Source: Vandiemenella viatica
Taxonomy: Eukaryota; Arthropoda; Insecta; Orthoptera; Morabidae
Length of the DNA stretch: 64,000 bases
NCBI GenBank assembly: GCA_031002005.1
Contig: CM061918.1
Coordinates: 57,479,478 to 57,543,477 of the forward strand
Direction: 5' to 3'
Positions 55,379 through 64,000 of this stretch are shown here, piece by piece. The notes beneath the pieces were generated by a model. It saw only the letters and a list, made by a program, of their open reading frames with translations. It searched no databases and was not told the DNA's origin. The translations under genes and the position numbers were made by a program. Position 1 is the first letter of the stretch. Each line of letters starts with the position of its first letter.

Positions 55379-58300
55379 GTAAGTATTCTTATGATTTTTA
55401 GTTTCTACTGGAATTAATAAAGCATGATTTATGTTTCACCAACTGCATTGAGGTATCTACTTTATGATGCAGTCATGAATAGTAATAAAGATGATGTATG
55501 TCTTGGTGATGCAATTACTCTGGTACTCATAGAAAGCAGGAATGAGATCATCCTGAGATATATGCACTGCTACATCACATGCAACCTATTAGGTGAGGGA
55601 TAACATTCCATTTGGATCAATATTGATTCCAACCATACAGATTTTACTTCTCTGTGATTTCCAAAAAAATATTCCTATTCAAAATGAATAGCTAATTTTA
55701 TGTCCATTACTAGTGTGAAATCTTTTCTTAATTGTAATTACATTGATTTCACTGTACCAGAAAGCTTCATCACAAATAAAGGAAAGAAAGAAGTGAATTA
55801 CCTCAGATTGAAACTTGAGTCTTGCCTTGACTTAATATTGATAGTGCAACTACTTGTGCCCAGGTTATGAGGCACTACTACTGACACAAGTGACTTAATA
55901 TCATCAGCAATTAATCAGGAATTTAAGTGATTATTGTTATATTATATAATCTTCTCAGGTATCCAGTTGGATGGTGTCATATAAACACATTTTGACAGCT
56001 GGCTCTGCTGTCTTCATCAGGTGTCAGATGGCTTCAGATGTTGCAAGCTGGATGTCACTGCCTAGAATGGCGTAGCCTCATATCACACTTTTATATTTAC
56101 ACTCAGAAATGGAAATCTACTCTCACTATGATGCCTGCTCCCTTGCAGCCCAGATATTCTGGTGGTCCCCAATGCTATCAGCCCAGTTTTGATTGTTAGT
56201 AAGTAAACACTGTGTTAATTCAAGGCCCACTGCAGTGCCAGAGTGGCATCATTTCACCTTTTACACCCTGTCATGACGATCTGCATCATTCTTGCCAGAG
56301 ATTGCTAATGATAAGTTTCAAGACTTCACTCAGATAGAGGCTGTCCCAGTTGAAGTTGTTATCACTCAGCCTGATTTCCAACGCTTTGCTCATGACCAAG
56401 TCCCAGAAAGAAGATGCCCTTGCCAGCACCACCATTTTATCAAACTCTATTTTGTTATATTGTTATGTTGGATAGCATCAGTAGTTGCAATGCCTGGATC
56501 TTGGTTGAATGCTGTCCTTTTGTTATTAGTTATGTAGGAATAAATCAATTTGCACATAGACTTATAGAAGAACCAAGACAATTGTTGCAAGATTGTTGGC
56601 AATGATGTGACAGATATCAAAAAATATTCAGATGAAGGAGTCTAAACATCCAATCAAATTGGGAGTGCCAGCAGAGTTCTTGGCTTTTAACTGATGTGTG
56701 GGTAGTACTTCTGCAAAAATAACATGGAGACTACTGCCCTGGCATAAGATTAAGAGTATTTTCCAAAAATCAGAAATTTTCTTGATTTAATGAAACGTGA
56801 CCTTCATTTAAGAATACTGGGAGTAGGGGGTAAATGTTTTTATTTTGTGTTTTTCAACAATATGTCCAACAAATGTAGTTATTTTATTTCTATACCACTG
56901 ATATTAATTGAAGACATGTGCTTGATGATATCAAACAAGGTATTACCTCAATTACTCATGACAGTACCCAATCATCTGATGCATGACACATTTAATCAAG
57001 AGTTGAAATACAAAAAACAATATGGTTGTGATACATTGAGAGAATCAGTTTGAATGAATTTTCCACTGCTGCATCAGCAACAAAAATATGCTCCTGAAAG
57101 TTGTGAATGATGGAACTAGAGGGATCTTATTCTTGGGCACTTCTGGTAGAACTAAAAAACATTTTTGATCTAATAGATTTTGGCAAATTTTCACTTGCAG
57201 AATGAAATTGCTCCTGCACTTACTTCATCAGGAATTGAAGCTATGTTGTTGGTAGGCAGCAAACAGCTCATTCAGCATTCAAGTTTCTGTTGAATAAGCC
57301 AATCAATGAAACTCTAACATACAACCTTTCAAAGAACTGTGCGATAGTCAAAGTTCTGCAGCATTGCAAATTGATCATCAATATATGATGGCACATAAAT
57401 GTCTTTGGATCTACTAAACAATAAAAACTGGTTTGGTGGTGTGATGATAGAAATGAAAATAAAACATCTTGAGATTCACCAAGATTTCAAATTTGGTTAA
57501 TATGAAATTCTGACTTAATTTAATTCTGACTTAATTTTAGAACAAAACCACATGGCTCCATGTCCATCACATTCCAGGCACATTACACATTTCCAGCATT
57601 GCATGGTGTACTGCCATTAGAATTCATTTTGCATGCAAAATGCCCTATTGGAATATTTTTTAATGTACTCCTCCTCAAATTAAATAACCAAGGACGCATC
57701 ATTAAGAAATAAAATTACCACTTAGAAATATGTTTTTGATTTCTCATTTCTACTTTGTCTACGCATTTTCAACAGGTTTTTGACAAATTCAGAAAATGAA
57801 CAGAAACAAATTTATTGACTAGTAAATAAAAAATAGGTGGTCAGTTTGAAAAAATTAATACATCACAACTACTTCAATTATCATTGAAAATAAATCAAGT
57901 AAAAGTAATGAGTGATGTCTGGAGTAAAAGAAAACAATGAAAGCAGCTGCACAAAATACATAGCAGCTTAAATTGGAACCAAAATATTCAGCTACTTCTT
58001 TAAACAATTAGTTCTTCAATCTTCTCATTAAAAATAATAGCAAAATAGCTGGTATAGTAATAAGTAAATCTGTATAGTTTTTCATATTTCCATTCCATGC
58101 TTAGTTGTTACATCTCCTGGAGAAATGCTTAGTAAGTGCACAATCTATTTAAGTCGCAAAAAATATGCTGTAAAAACTACTTGTAGAATGAGACAAGAGG
58201 AAGGAATACTAACAATATATTATAAAACTGATCCTTTCATAATAACCATACTAAATGTTTCATTGATTGGACAGTTGCTAGGTACTTACCACAAATTGTC

Positions 58301-58581
58301 TTTTTTCGCTAAAGTAACCTTCTTCATTTACAAATCATCTTGTGGTGATTGTTGCAACTTTATATCAAATAACAGATTGTTAAATAAAGATGATTTTTCC
58401 TACTATCATTTTTTCTTACATTCATCCATATGAAGCTAGACTTCTTGTCACCAAAGATTTGCCAAAACACAGTTATTTGTTGTAAGTATTTAGCACTATA
58501 CCCCACAACTGTTTCTGTGCAGTTGTTTGTAGGTGTTAATAAAAAATTGTAGCTGTCTATATGCTTTTTCTTTTCTTTCAG
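55379..58581 (+). other. F-box gene intron 1 (3.2 kb)
   Basis: GTAAGT to TTTCTTTCAG. Contains a Penelope-like 3' end on the opposite strand (about 55935-56410); the rest (56420-58560) is AT-rich with no recognised feature. Confidence 0.65.
55935..56410 (-). pseudogene. Penelope-like element 3' end (in F-box intron 1)
   Basis: Minus-strand frame at about 56400-56290 reads SKALEIRLSDNNFNWDSLYL then SEVLKLIISNLWQE and a stop, like the EAIEIRL-x-DN-x-N-x-D-x-G tail after the GIY-YIG domain of Penelope-like proteins. About 280 bp downstream is CCTGATGAAGACAGCAGAG with a mirrored GCTGTC stem and a final CTGAGAAGATTATATAA. It differs from the copies at 1-2432 and is probably another lineage. Confidence 0.5.
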
Positions 58582-58766
58582 TGTGCGCCTCAGGAGGTGC
58601 CGATGCCAAAAATGAAAATTGACGACCTCCCTGATGAATGTTTGCGGAAGATTTTATCATTCTTAAAAATCTCTGAACTGACCAACGTTGCTCCAAAAGT
58701 TTGCAATAAATGGCAAAGAGTATCACTCGATCCTCTATTATGGCAAAACAAGGTTTTGTCTATTGG
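58582..58766 (+). CDS. F-box protein gene, second coding exon (F-box)
   Basis: The exon adds 61 residues plus two bases, between TTTCTTTCAG and GG|GTGAGA. After CAPQEVPMPKM comes a full F-box, KIDDLPDECLRKILSFLKIS then ELTNVAPKVCNKWQRVS and LDPLLWQNKVLSI: the LPDE start, the I-L-x-F/Y-L core, the C-x-x-W-Q pair and the P-x-LW end are all present. The F-box binds Skp1 and so places its partner on an SCF (Skp1-Cullin-F-box) ubiquitin ligase; the C-terminal part chooses the substrate. The frame joins exon 1 in phase 0 and exon 3 through a split GG|A codon. The family is probably F-box/LRR; I cannot name the ortholog because the LRRs lie past the right edge. Confidence 0.88.
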
Positions 58767-59473
58767 GTGAGATACATTTCTTTATCAATTTAATAGCAAA
58801 TTTAATTAATTTACACATAATCAACACTGCTGTTATTTTATAATAGTAGAAATAAGAAGTTATCAGTCCAAATTGTTTTGAAGTTTGCAGTAAATTTTGT
58901 TTTTCTACAGTTGCAAGAATGAATGAATTGTTTTAAGTAACTTTGACTTAGGTACAGCCAGCAGCTTGGTTTAATTTAAACTGGACACAGGAAAACAAAT
59001 TTGATAAATATGAGGATTGTTTTTGAAACTATATGTTTGGAGCAGCTTTTCTCAGTTTTTTTATATCCTATTTATCAACTTACCATTGTCACATCATTGG
59101 GAAGTAAAATGTCTATAGTCATAATGGTACCAGAATTGAGTATGACCAAAATTTAAATTTTTTTTACGGGGATCTACCTCCAGCAATCTCCTAGTAAGAT
59201 CCCAGTCAAAGATTCTATAGTCTTTACAATACAGCTTGATGTATAGCATTATATTAAAAAAAAAAACAGAAATCAATTAACTTTCTAATTAATTCTTCTA
59301 CCCGAAGTGCTTACTGTAAAATTTGTAAATCTGTATACCATATGCTTTTTTAGGTGTCGTAAATGACACAGACACATAACAGTTTTACTCTGCATCTTCA
59401 TTGTTGTTATTAACTTGAAAATTTTGTGATAATTTTACCAGTAATGCTACAGTTCACAAATTAATTTTTGCAG
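58767..59473 (+). other. F-box gene intron 2 (707 bp)
   Basis: GTGAGA to TTTTTGCAG. AT-rich; no repeat recognised. Confidence 0.75.
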
Positions 59474-59642
59474 ATTGTTTCATTCTGATTTGGAAGTGAT
59501 GGAAGTATTGAGCAGGTCACCACAATTGCAAAATGTGGTAATGGGACGCACTGTTGAGAAACACATGATCCATGCCTTAGCTGAAAAATGCAGAAATCTT
59601 ACCACACTGAAAATTGCACCTAAACAAGAGATAAGTTATTCT
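59474..59642 (+). CDS. F-box protein gene, third coding exon
   Basis: Between TTTTTGCAG and TCT|GTAAGT. With the GG from exon 2 it encodes GLFHSDLEVMEVLSRSPQLQ, NVVMGRTVEKHMIHALAEKC and RNLTTLKIAPKQEISYS with no stop. The repeated pattern of leucines (LQNVVM ... LAEKCRNLTTLKI) fits the beginning of leucine-rich repeats after an F-box. It ends in phase 0. Together the three exons give about 152 codons. The next exon is not found before 64000, so the last visible intron is at least 4.3 kb and transposon-filled. Confidence 0.82.
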
Positions 59643-59929
59643 GTAAGTTGATGTTTATTAATGATAATCATTACTAACAGAGATTAACACGAGAATAGAC
59701 ATAAAATTTTCAGGCCAATCCGTAGAAGAGGTAAAGTGTGTGTAATTTCCAGTTTTGCATTTTGATTTAAATTGGAGGGTGCATGTCTCTGACTTACTGA
59801 AGTGGGTGCAGCCAAATTTGAAGTTTATGCAATTTTAGCGATGGGTGATCTCTATAACTAGTTTATTTTGCTTATTTCCACTCCTTAAAGTCATATGTAA
59901 TAATATTATTAGGCAATTCTACTCAAAGA

Positions 59930-60085
59930 GAGAAAGTATCTAGAGCCTAAAAGTAAGTAACAAGAATTGTATGTGGGGTTAACAGTAGAACTTCAAACAT
60001 AGAACTGTTCAAGAAGTTGGAGATTTTAACATTTGCTACGGAATATATATACAGACTAGTGTATGCCTGTGACCATTTTTTGCAT
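59930..60085 (+). pseudogene. Jockey-group LINE C-terminal fragment
   Basis: One frame reads RIVCGVNSRTSNIELFKKLE then ILTFATEYIYRLVY, the RIIxGVxxRTxxxxLFKxLxILTLxxxYIYE pattern at the C-terminus of Jockey-type LINEs. A further decayed part (IHSAKFE) may follow near 60335. It lies in F-box gene intron 3, same strand. No start or catalytic part. Confidence 0.55.
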
Positions 60086-60089
60086 ATGG

Positions 60090-61070
60090 TCATGGGTCTA
60101 AAATAGTTTCAGTTTCTAAGGTCTAAGATTATAACGAGTTGATGTGATGTATCCAAATATGAACATGACCTGTAATTCAATAAAATCTCTTGAGCTTGAA
60201 GAACTCAGAAGTATTAATAGACATATTAAACACAAACATAGATGACCATGTTATTGTATAATTGTTTCAAAGATCATGGTTGGTAGACTCAAAATTGCTG
60301 AAATACAAATTAAACTTATGTTTGAATCCAAAAATTCACTCTGCAAAATTTGAAGGATTTCTGTTTAAAGGGAATATGCAAGTCCTTCAAAAGTTTTTAT
60401 TAACGATATGTTACTGAAATGCAGTTCCACATTTTTCATCACTAAAGGTTATCGATATATTTTAAACTATGACATGCTATGAAAAGCAAACTTAATGAAT
60501 GTTTTATGGCACATAATTTTGTAGTAGAAGCTTAGCTATTAAACTGTGGACATAACCTCGAATTTCTTATAATGACACCTCTGGTCGCTGTTAATTTGCG
60601 AATGACGGCTGGTGCCCAACATCACCGTTCTCCAGCCAATAGCTATCGAGGTGAGTTAATCAGTGGGCGAGTGAGTGAGTGAACTTAGGAAATTATGTAG
60701 TAGATTTATGTTTTCTGCAGTCAAAATGTATACTTTATTTGAAATAAATAGTAAAATACACAATTATGGCACTGGAAGTATAAAAATGATCTCCACAAGG
60801 ATTACAGGATTATTTGTTCTAAAAGGGGTCTAATATTCAAGGCTATATTTCTTCAATAAGCCCCCAACAAAACTAGCATGTGATAAGATTAAACTCAGGA
60901 AAAATTCAAAGAATTTTTAATAGACAAATCTCTCTGCACATAGAACATTTACTTCTAAGGTATCTATAAAATAACTGCCAGTGGTTTTAATAAATCTGTT
61001 GATAAAATTAACATACATATTATGCTGTGACAGTACATCTTCTGGTGTATTAATCTATTTCGTCATACAA
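60090..61070. other. Intron sequence, no gene seen
   Basis: AT-rich. No coding, arrays or clear repeats apart from possible tail-end LINE decay to about 60480. Confidence 0.4.
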
Positions 61071-61074
61071 CTGT

Positions 61075-61290
61075 TTCTTCTTCTTCTTCCAAATAACTCA
61101 TTTGGAGGCTACGATAAATCAACTTTGGCTATGTTTCTTTGTATTTAATTCTCTTTGCTTCCAAACTTCCTTCATTCTTTGAGAGTGTTGTTCCTTTTCC
61201 TCCTGGGTCCATTTGCTTCCCTTGATTCATTTCTGCCTTTCCTGGAAACCTGCCTTTTGAATTACTTCTCTATTGTCTCTATAAATTGAA
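61075..61290 (-). repeat. Possible LINE or SINE 3' end with (GAA)n tail
   Basis: Read on the minus strand, a coding-like stretch (KWTQEEKEQHSQRMKEVWKQ) is followed by stops and then AGTTATTTGGAAGAAGAAG, a short GAA tail such as retroposons carry. The family is unknown to me. Confidence 0.3.
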
Positions 61291-61366
61291 AGGAAAGGGA
61301 AAATGACTCATCACTCACCAAAGTTGAAGGCAGTGACAAGAGAAAAACGTATATCACAAACAAATA

Positions 61367-63785
61367 ACACAAATAACACAAGGGAACAAAGATTTGCAAA
61401 TATCTTAATAAGGGAAGGAGGATTTACACAAGTGGTTGAGCAAAACACTAGGGGACAAAATATTTTGGATATATTTCTAATTAAGCCCGATGAAAACCTT
61501 TTGAGGTATCAAGTAACTGAAGGAATAAGTGATCATGAAGCAGTTCTGATGGATATTAGAGGATTCAGTAAACCAGCAGCCAAAATTGAAGGGGGAAATA
61601 GGTACAATTATAAAAAGGCACAGGTTTCAAATTTGAGGAGATATTTCAGAGAACAATTCAGCAAATGGAAGGAAGGCTCAGGTACAGTAGAGTCAAGGTG
61701 GGAAGAGTTCAAGGAGATAATAAGAAAGGGGGAAGACAAATTTATTCCAAAGCAAAAAATAAAGAGAAGTAGAGATCCTATGTACTATAATAGGGAAGTG
61801 AGGAGGTTAAAGAGGTTGGTAAGAAAAGAACATAACAGAGTTAAGAGACAGCAGGGTAGTAGGGAATATTTAAAACAACTAAACAAGGACTTAATAACAG
61901 CAAAGAAAATGGCTAAAGATGGGTTTATGAAGAGTATTGTCAGTGCAGGGGGACCATTGACTGATGCATCTAGAAATTTCTATGGCTATATCAGGAAACT
62001 GAGGGGAAGGGAGGATGTAGAGACACTTATAGATAAGGATGGAGAAGAAGTTACTGACAATTTGAAAAAGGCAGAGACTTTAAGTAACTGGTTCAGAGAA
62101 AGCATACAGGAGGGTCTAATTCGGAGAACGAGCTTAACAACACAATTAGAAATGAAGATAGTAAAAAATTTGATATCCATCCTGAGGAAATCATGAAGGA
62201 AATAAGAAAGCTGAAAAAACATAAAGGGGCTGGTGAAGATAATATTACTACAGATATCTTAAAGATAGCCAGATGTGACATTGTACCTTATCTTGAAATA
62301 TTATTTAAATTGAGTCTAGACACTTGCTGCTTACCACAGGACTGGAAAAGTGCAATAGTAGTACCGGTACATAAGGGAGGGGTGAGAAATAGAGTTGAGA
62401 ATTACAGGCCAATCAGTTTGACATCAGTGGTAGGTAAATTAATGGAAAGATTGATATGCAACCACATCAGAAATATATGTGAGGAACGTAATTGGTTTTC
62501 AAGCAGGCAACATGGTTTCAGGCAAGGATATTCATGCGAATCTCAGTTGGTGGGATATATGCAAGATATTTCAGATGAAATGGACAAGGGAGGCCAAATT
62601 GATAGTGTAGCACTAGATCTGTCTAAGGCGTTTGACAGAGTAAGCCATAAAATGGTAGTAAATAAGGTAAAAACCATTGGAGTGGATAAGAAAGTCATTT
62701 GCTGGGTAGAAGAATTTTTAAAAGGTAGAAAAACAGAAAGTTAGGGTAGGAAATGTAGTATCAAAAGAAGTGGAAGTAAAAATGGATGTGCGACAGGGTA
62801 GCGTATTGGGACCATTGCTATTCATTATTCTAATGAATAATTGTGTTGACTGTTTACTATCTGAAATTAGATTGTTTGCAGATGACATAATGCTGTATAA
62901 AAAATCAAAACGATAGAGGATTGTAAACAGTTGCAGGGTGATCTGGACAGGATATCTAATTGGGTTGGTAAACATGGAATGAAGATAAATGCAAAGAAGA
63001 GTCAGCTTATTAGATACACAAATAAAAAACAAAAGGTTAATTATGAATATAAGGTGGGGAAAGAATTGCTTGCTGAAGACTTCAAATGCAAATATCTTGG
63101 AATTACTTTTGATAACAAACTTAACTGGGCAGGACACATAGGACAGGTGGTAGGAAAAGGTTTCAAAGTTCTGCACTTGTTGGAGAGAGTTATGAGGGGA
63201 TGTACGAGAGAAGTCAAGGAATTGGGTTACAAAACTTTGGTCAGACCATTGCTCGAATATGGTAGTGTAGTATGGGACCCTCATTTTACGTACCAAATAC
63301 AGGAGTTGGAGAGGGTGCAAAGAAGGGCTGCTAGATTTGTTTCTGGAAATTATCCCAGAATGCAATCAGTGACGGATATGATAAAGGAGCTGGAATGGGA
63401 TTCATTGCAAGACAGGAGGAGGATGAGGAGGGTCATGGGAGTGTACAGGGCATATACTGGTGAAGAGGCATGGAAAGATATTGCAATAGGTATGAAAAGT
63501 AGTGCATGGAAGGGAAAATATGACCATGACCACAAGCTGGCACTCGATTTCAGGCACAAGGGTGTAGGAAGATTCTCCTTTTTAGGTAAGGGTGTCAGGG
63601 ATTGGAATGAGTTACCAAGAGAAACGATGAATAATTTACCGAAAACTTTGAAGGAATTTAAAGATAAAATTTGTAGAGGGCAAATGTAGGTGGGTGCAGG
63701 ATAGGGGGAAGATAGCTGTGTAGGGAAATTGCCACCGGAGCCTGTGCTCCATTGCAATTAAATTAAATTAAATTAAATTAAACAC
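61367..63785 (+). mobile_element. CR1-group LINE, 5'-truncated, with target duplication
   Basis: Inserted into the fold-back arm; ACAAATA at 61360-61366 and 63786-63792 is the likely target duplication. It begins within the endonuclease and ends GGAAATTGCCACCGGAGCC, ATTGCAATT and an (AATTA)n tail. CR1-type elements end in short repeats rather than poly-A. Fragments of the same family lie at 26500, 45689 and 53725. Confidence 0.85.
61385..63689 (+). pseudogene. CR1-group LINE ORF2 (endonuclease end, RT, tail)
   Basis: Visible order: end of the endonuclease (TRGQNILDIFLIKPDENLLR, then GISDHEAVLMDI with the catalytic SDH), a basic linker (NREVRRLKRLVRKEHNRVKR), then RT: GAGEDNITTDILK near 62230, IVVPVHKGG, NYRPISLTSVVGKLMERLI, QHGFRQGYSCESQLV, LDLSKAFDRVSH near 62620, VRQGSVLGPLLF near 62790, IRLFADDIMLYKK near 62870, KKSQLIRYTNKKQ, YLGITFDNKLNW. 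The tail is RVQRRAARFVSGNYP to KICRGQM. Breaks near 62165, 62740 and 62910 shift the frame. The start codon seen at 61303 belongs to the host repeat, not the LINE. Confidence 0.9.
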
Positions 63786-64000
63786 ACAAATATACACAAT
63801 ATTTCGGTTATTAAACCTTATTCATGTTGGAGAAAATGAGTCATGAGGCTCAGGAGGTGTGCACATGCCGAAGGTTGTTTATTACTCATTTTCTCCAACA
63901 TGAATAAGGTTTAATAACTAAAATATTGTTTATATTTGTGTGTTCATGATATATGTTCTTCTCTCTTCGCTGCCTTCAACTTTGGTGAGTGACGAGTCAT

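Larger units (their letters stand above)
61296..64000. repeat. Fold-back element split by a CR1-group LINE
   Basis: The left outer arm (about 61298-61366: ATGACTCATCACTCACCAAA, GTTGAAGGCAGTGACAAG) is the reverse complement of the window end (63944-64000). The inner arms, 63781-63840 and 63884-63943, are mirror images of about 60 bp (for example CATGTTGGAGAAAATGAGT) around a 43-bp loop. Without the LINE at 61367-63785 the arms are continuous, about 120 bp each. The outer arm resembles Penelope-type 3' sequence at about 1540-1600. The right edge may extend past the window. Confidence 0.7.

Noticed and set aside
2690..56030. CTGATGA ... GAAA motifs as hammerhead ribozymes
   Set aside because: A stem between the two words exists, but GAAA is mutated in most cases and I could not find the paired cleavage strand (a GUH with stems I and III). 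At 56010 the flanks pair with each other in a way that makes a plain hairpin.
58125..58433. 102-codon ORF in F-box intron 1
   Set aside because: K/Y/F/I-rich AT translation without splice or motif support.
1..64000. CRISPR arrays, prokaryotic operons, phage or toxin systems
   Set aside because: No regularly spaced short repeats, no ribosome-binding-site-led gene clusters; all content is eukaryotic.

Overview
The window is eukaryotic nuclear DNA, AT-rich and packed with transposons. It fits an arthropod, probably an insect with a large repeat-rich genome. The pointers are spliced exons with GT/AG borders, RTE-, CR1- and R1-type LINEs, mariner, hAT and Helitron DNA transposons, Penelope-like elements, a Ty3/gypsy LTR element and several tRNA-derived SINE families. 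One SINE family resembles those known from cockroaches and termites; that comparison is from memory and is not proof of taxon. There is no operon, CRISPR array or other prokaryotic feature.

Only two host genes can be supported, both partial. At 55277-59642 (+), three exons with matching splice phases encode the N-terminus of an F-box protein, probably of the F-box/LRR type; the rest lies beyond the right edge. At 13593-13663 (-), a short exon encodes the first half of a THAP zinc finger, ends at a GTATGT donor, and has an NRF-1-like site and a YY1-like site just upstream.

Layout. 1-2432: two Penelope-like remnants pointing at each other. 3203-6282: an inverted-repeat element, a Harbinger-type MITE and a broken mariner. 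6640-10777: a decayed R1-clade LINE on the minus strand. 12167-20000: SINEs with target-site duplications, the THAP exon, a mariner fragment, a Helitron with internal tandem repeats and small hAT MITEs. 20211-30978 and 39509-50163: two near-identical copies of a 10.7 kb block holding MITEs, SINEs, fold-back elements, a tandem array, a Helitron and an RTE LINE. 30979-36272: a Ty3/gypsy element that abuts the truncated RTE LINE of the first copy. 38509-39508: exactly 1000 N. The second copy runs on into the complete RTE LINE (48672-51902, with an 11-bp duplication). 51914-54460: decayed LINE pieces. 55272-64000: the F-box gene, with transposon debris in its introns and, at the right edge, a fold-back element split by a CR1-group LINE.

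The two block copies meet at an arbitrary-size gap, and the first ends exactly at an LTR edge with no target-site duplication. I therefore suspect haplotype duplication or a misjoin rather than a clean biological tandem duplication. I found no convincing undescribed functional system. The most unusual material is structural: fold-back families, Helitrons carrying minisatellites, and nested insertions whose order can be read from their junctions.
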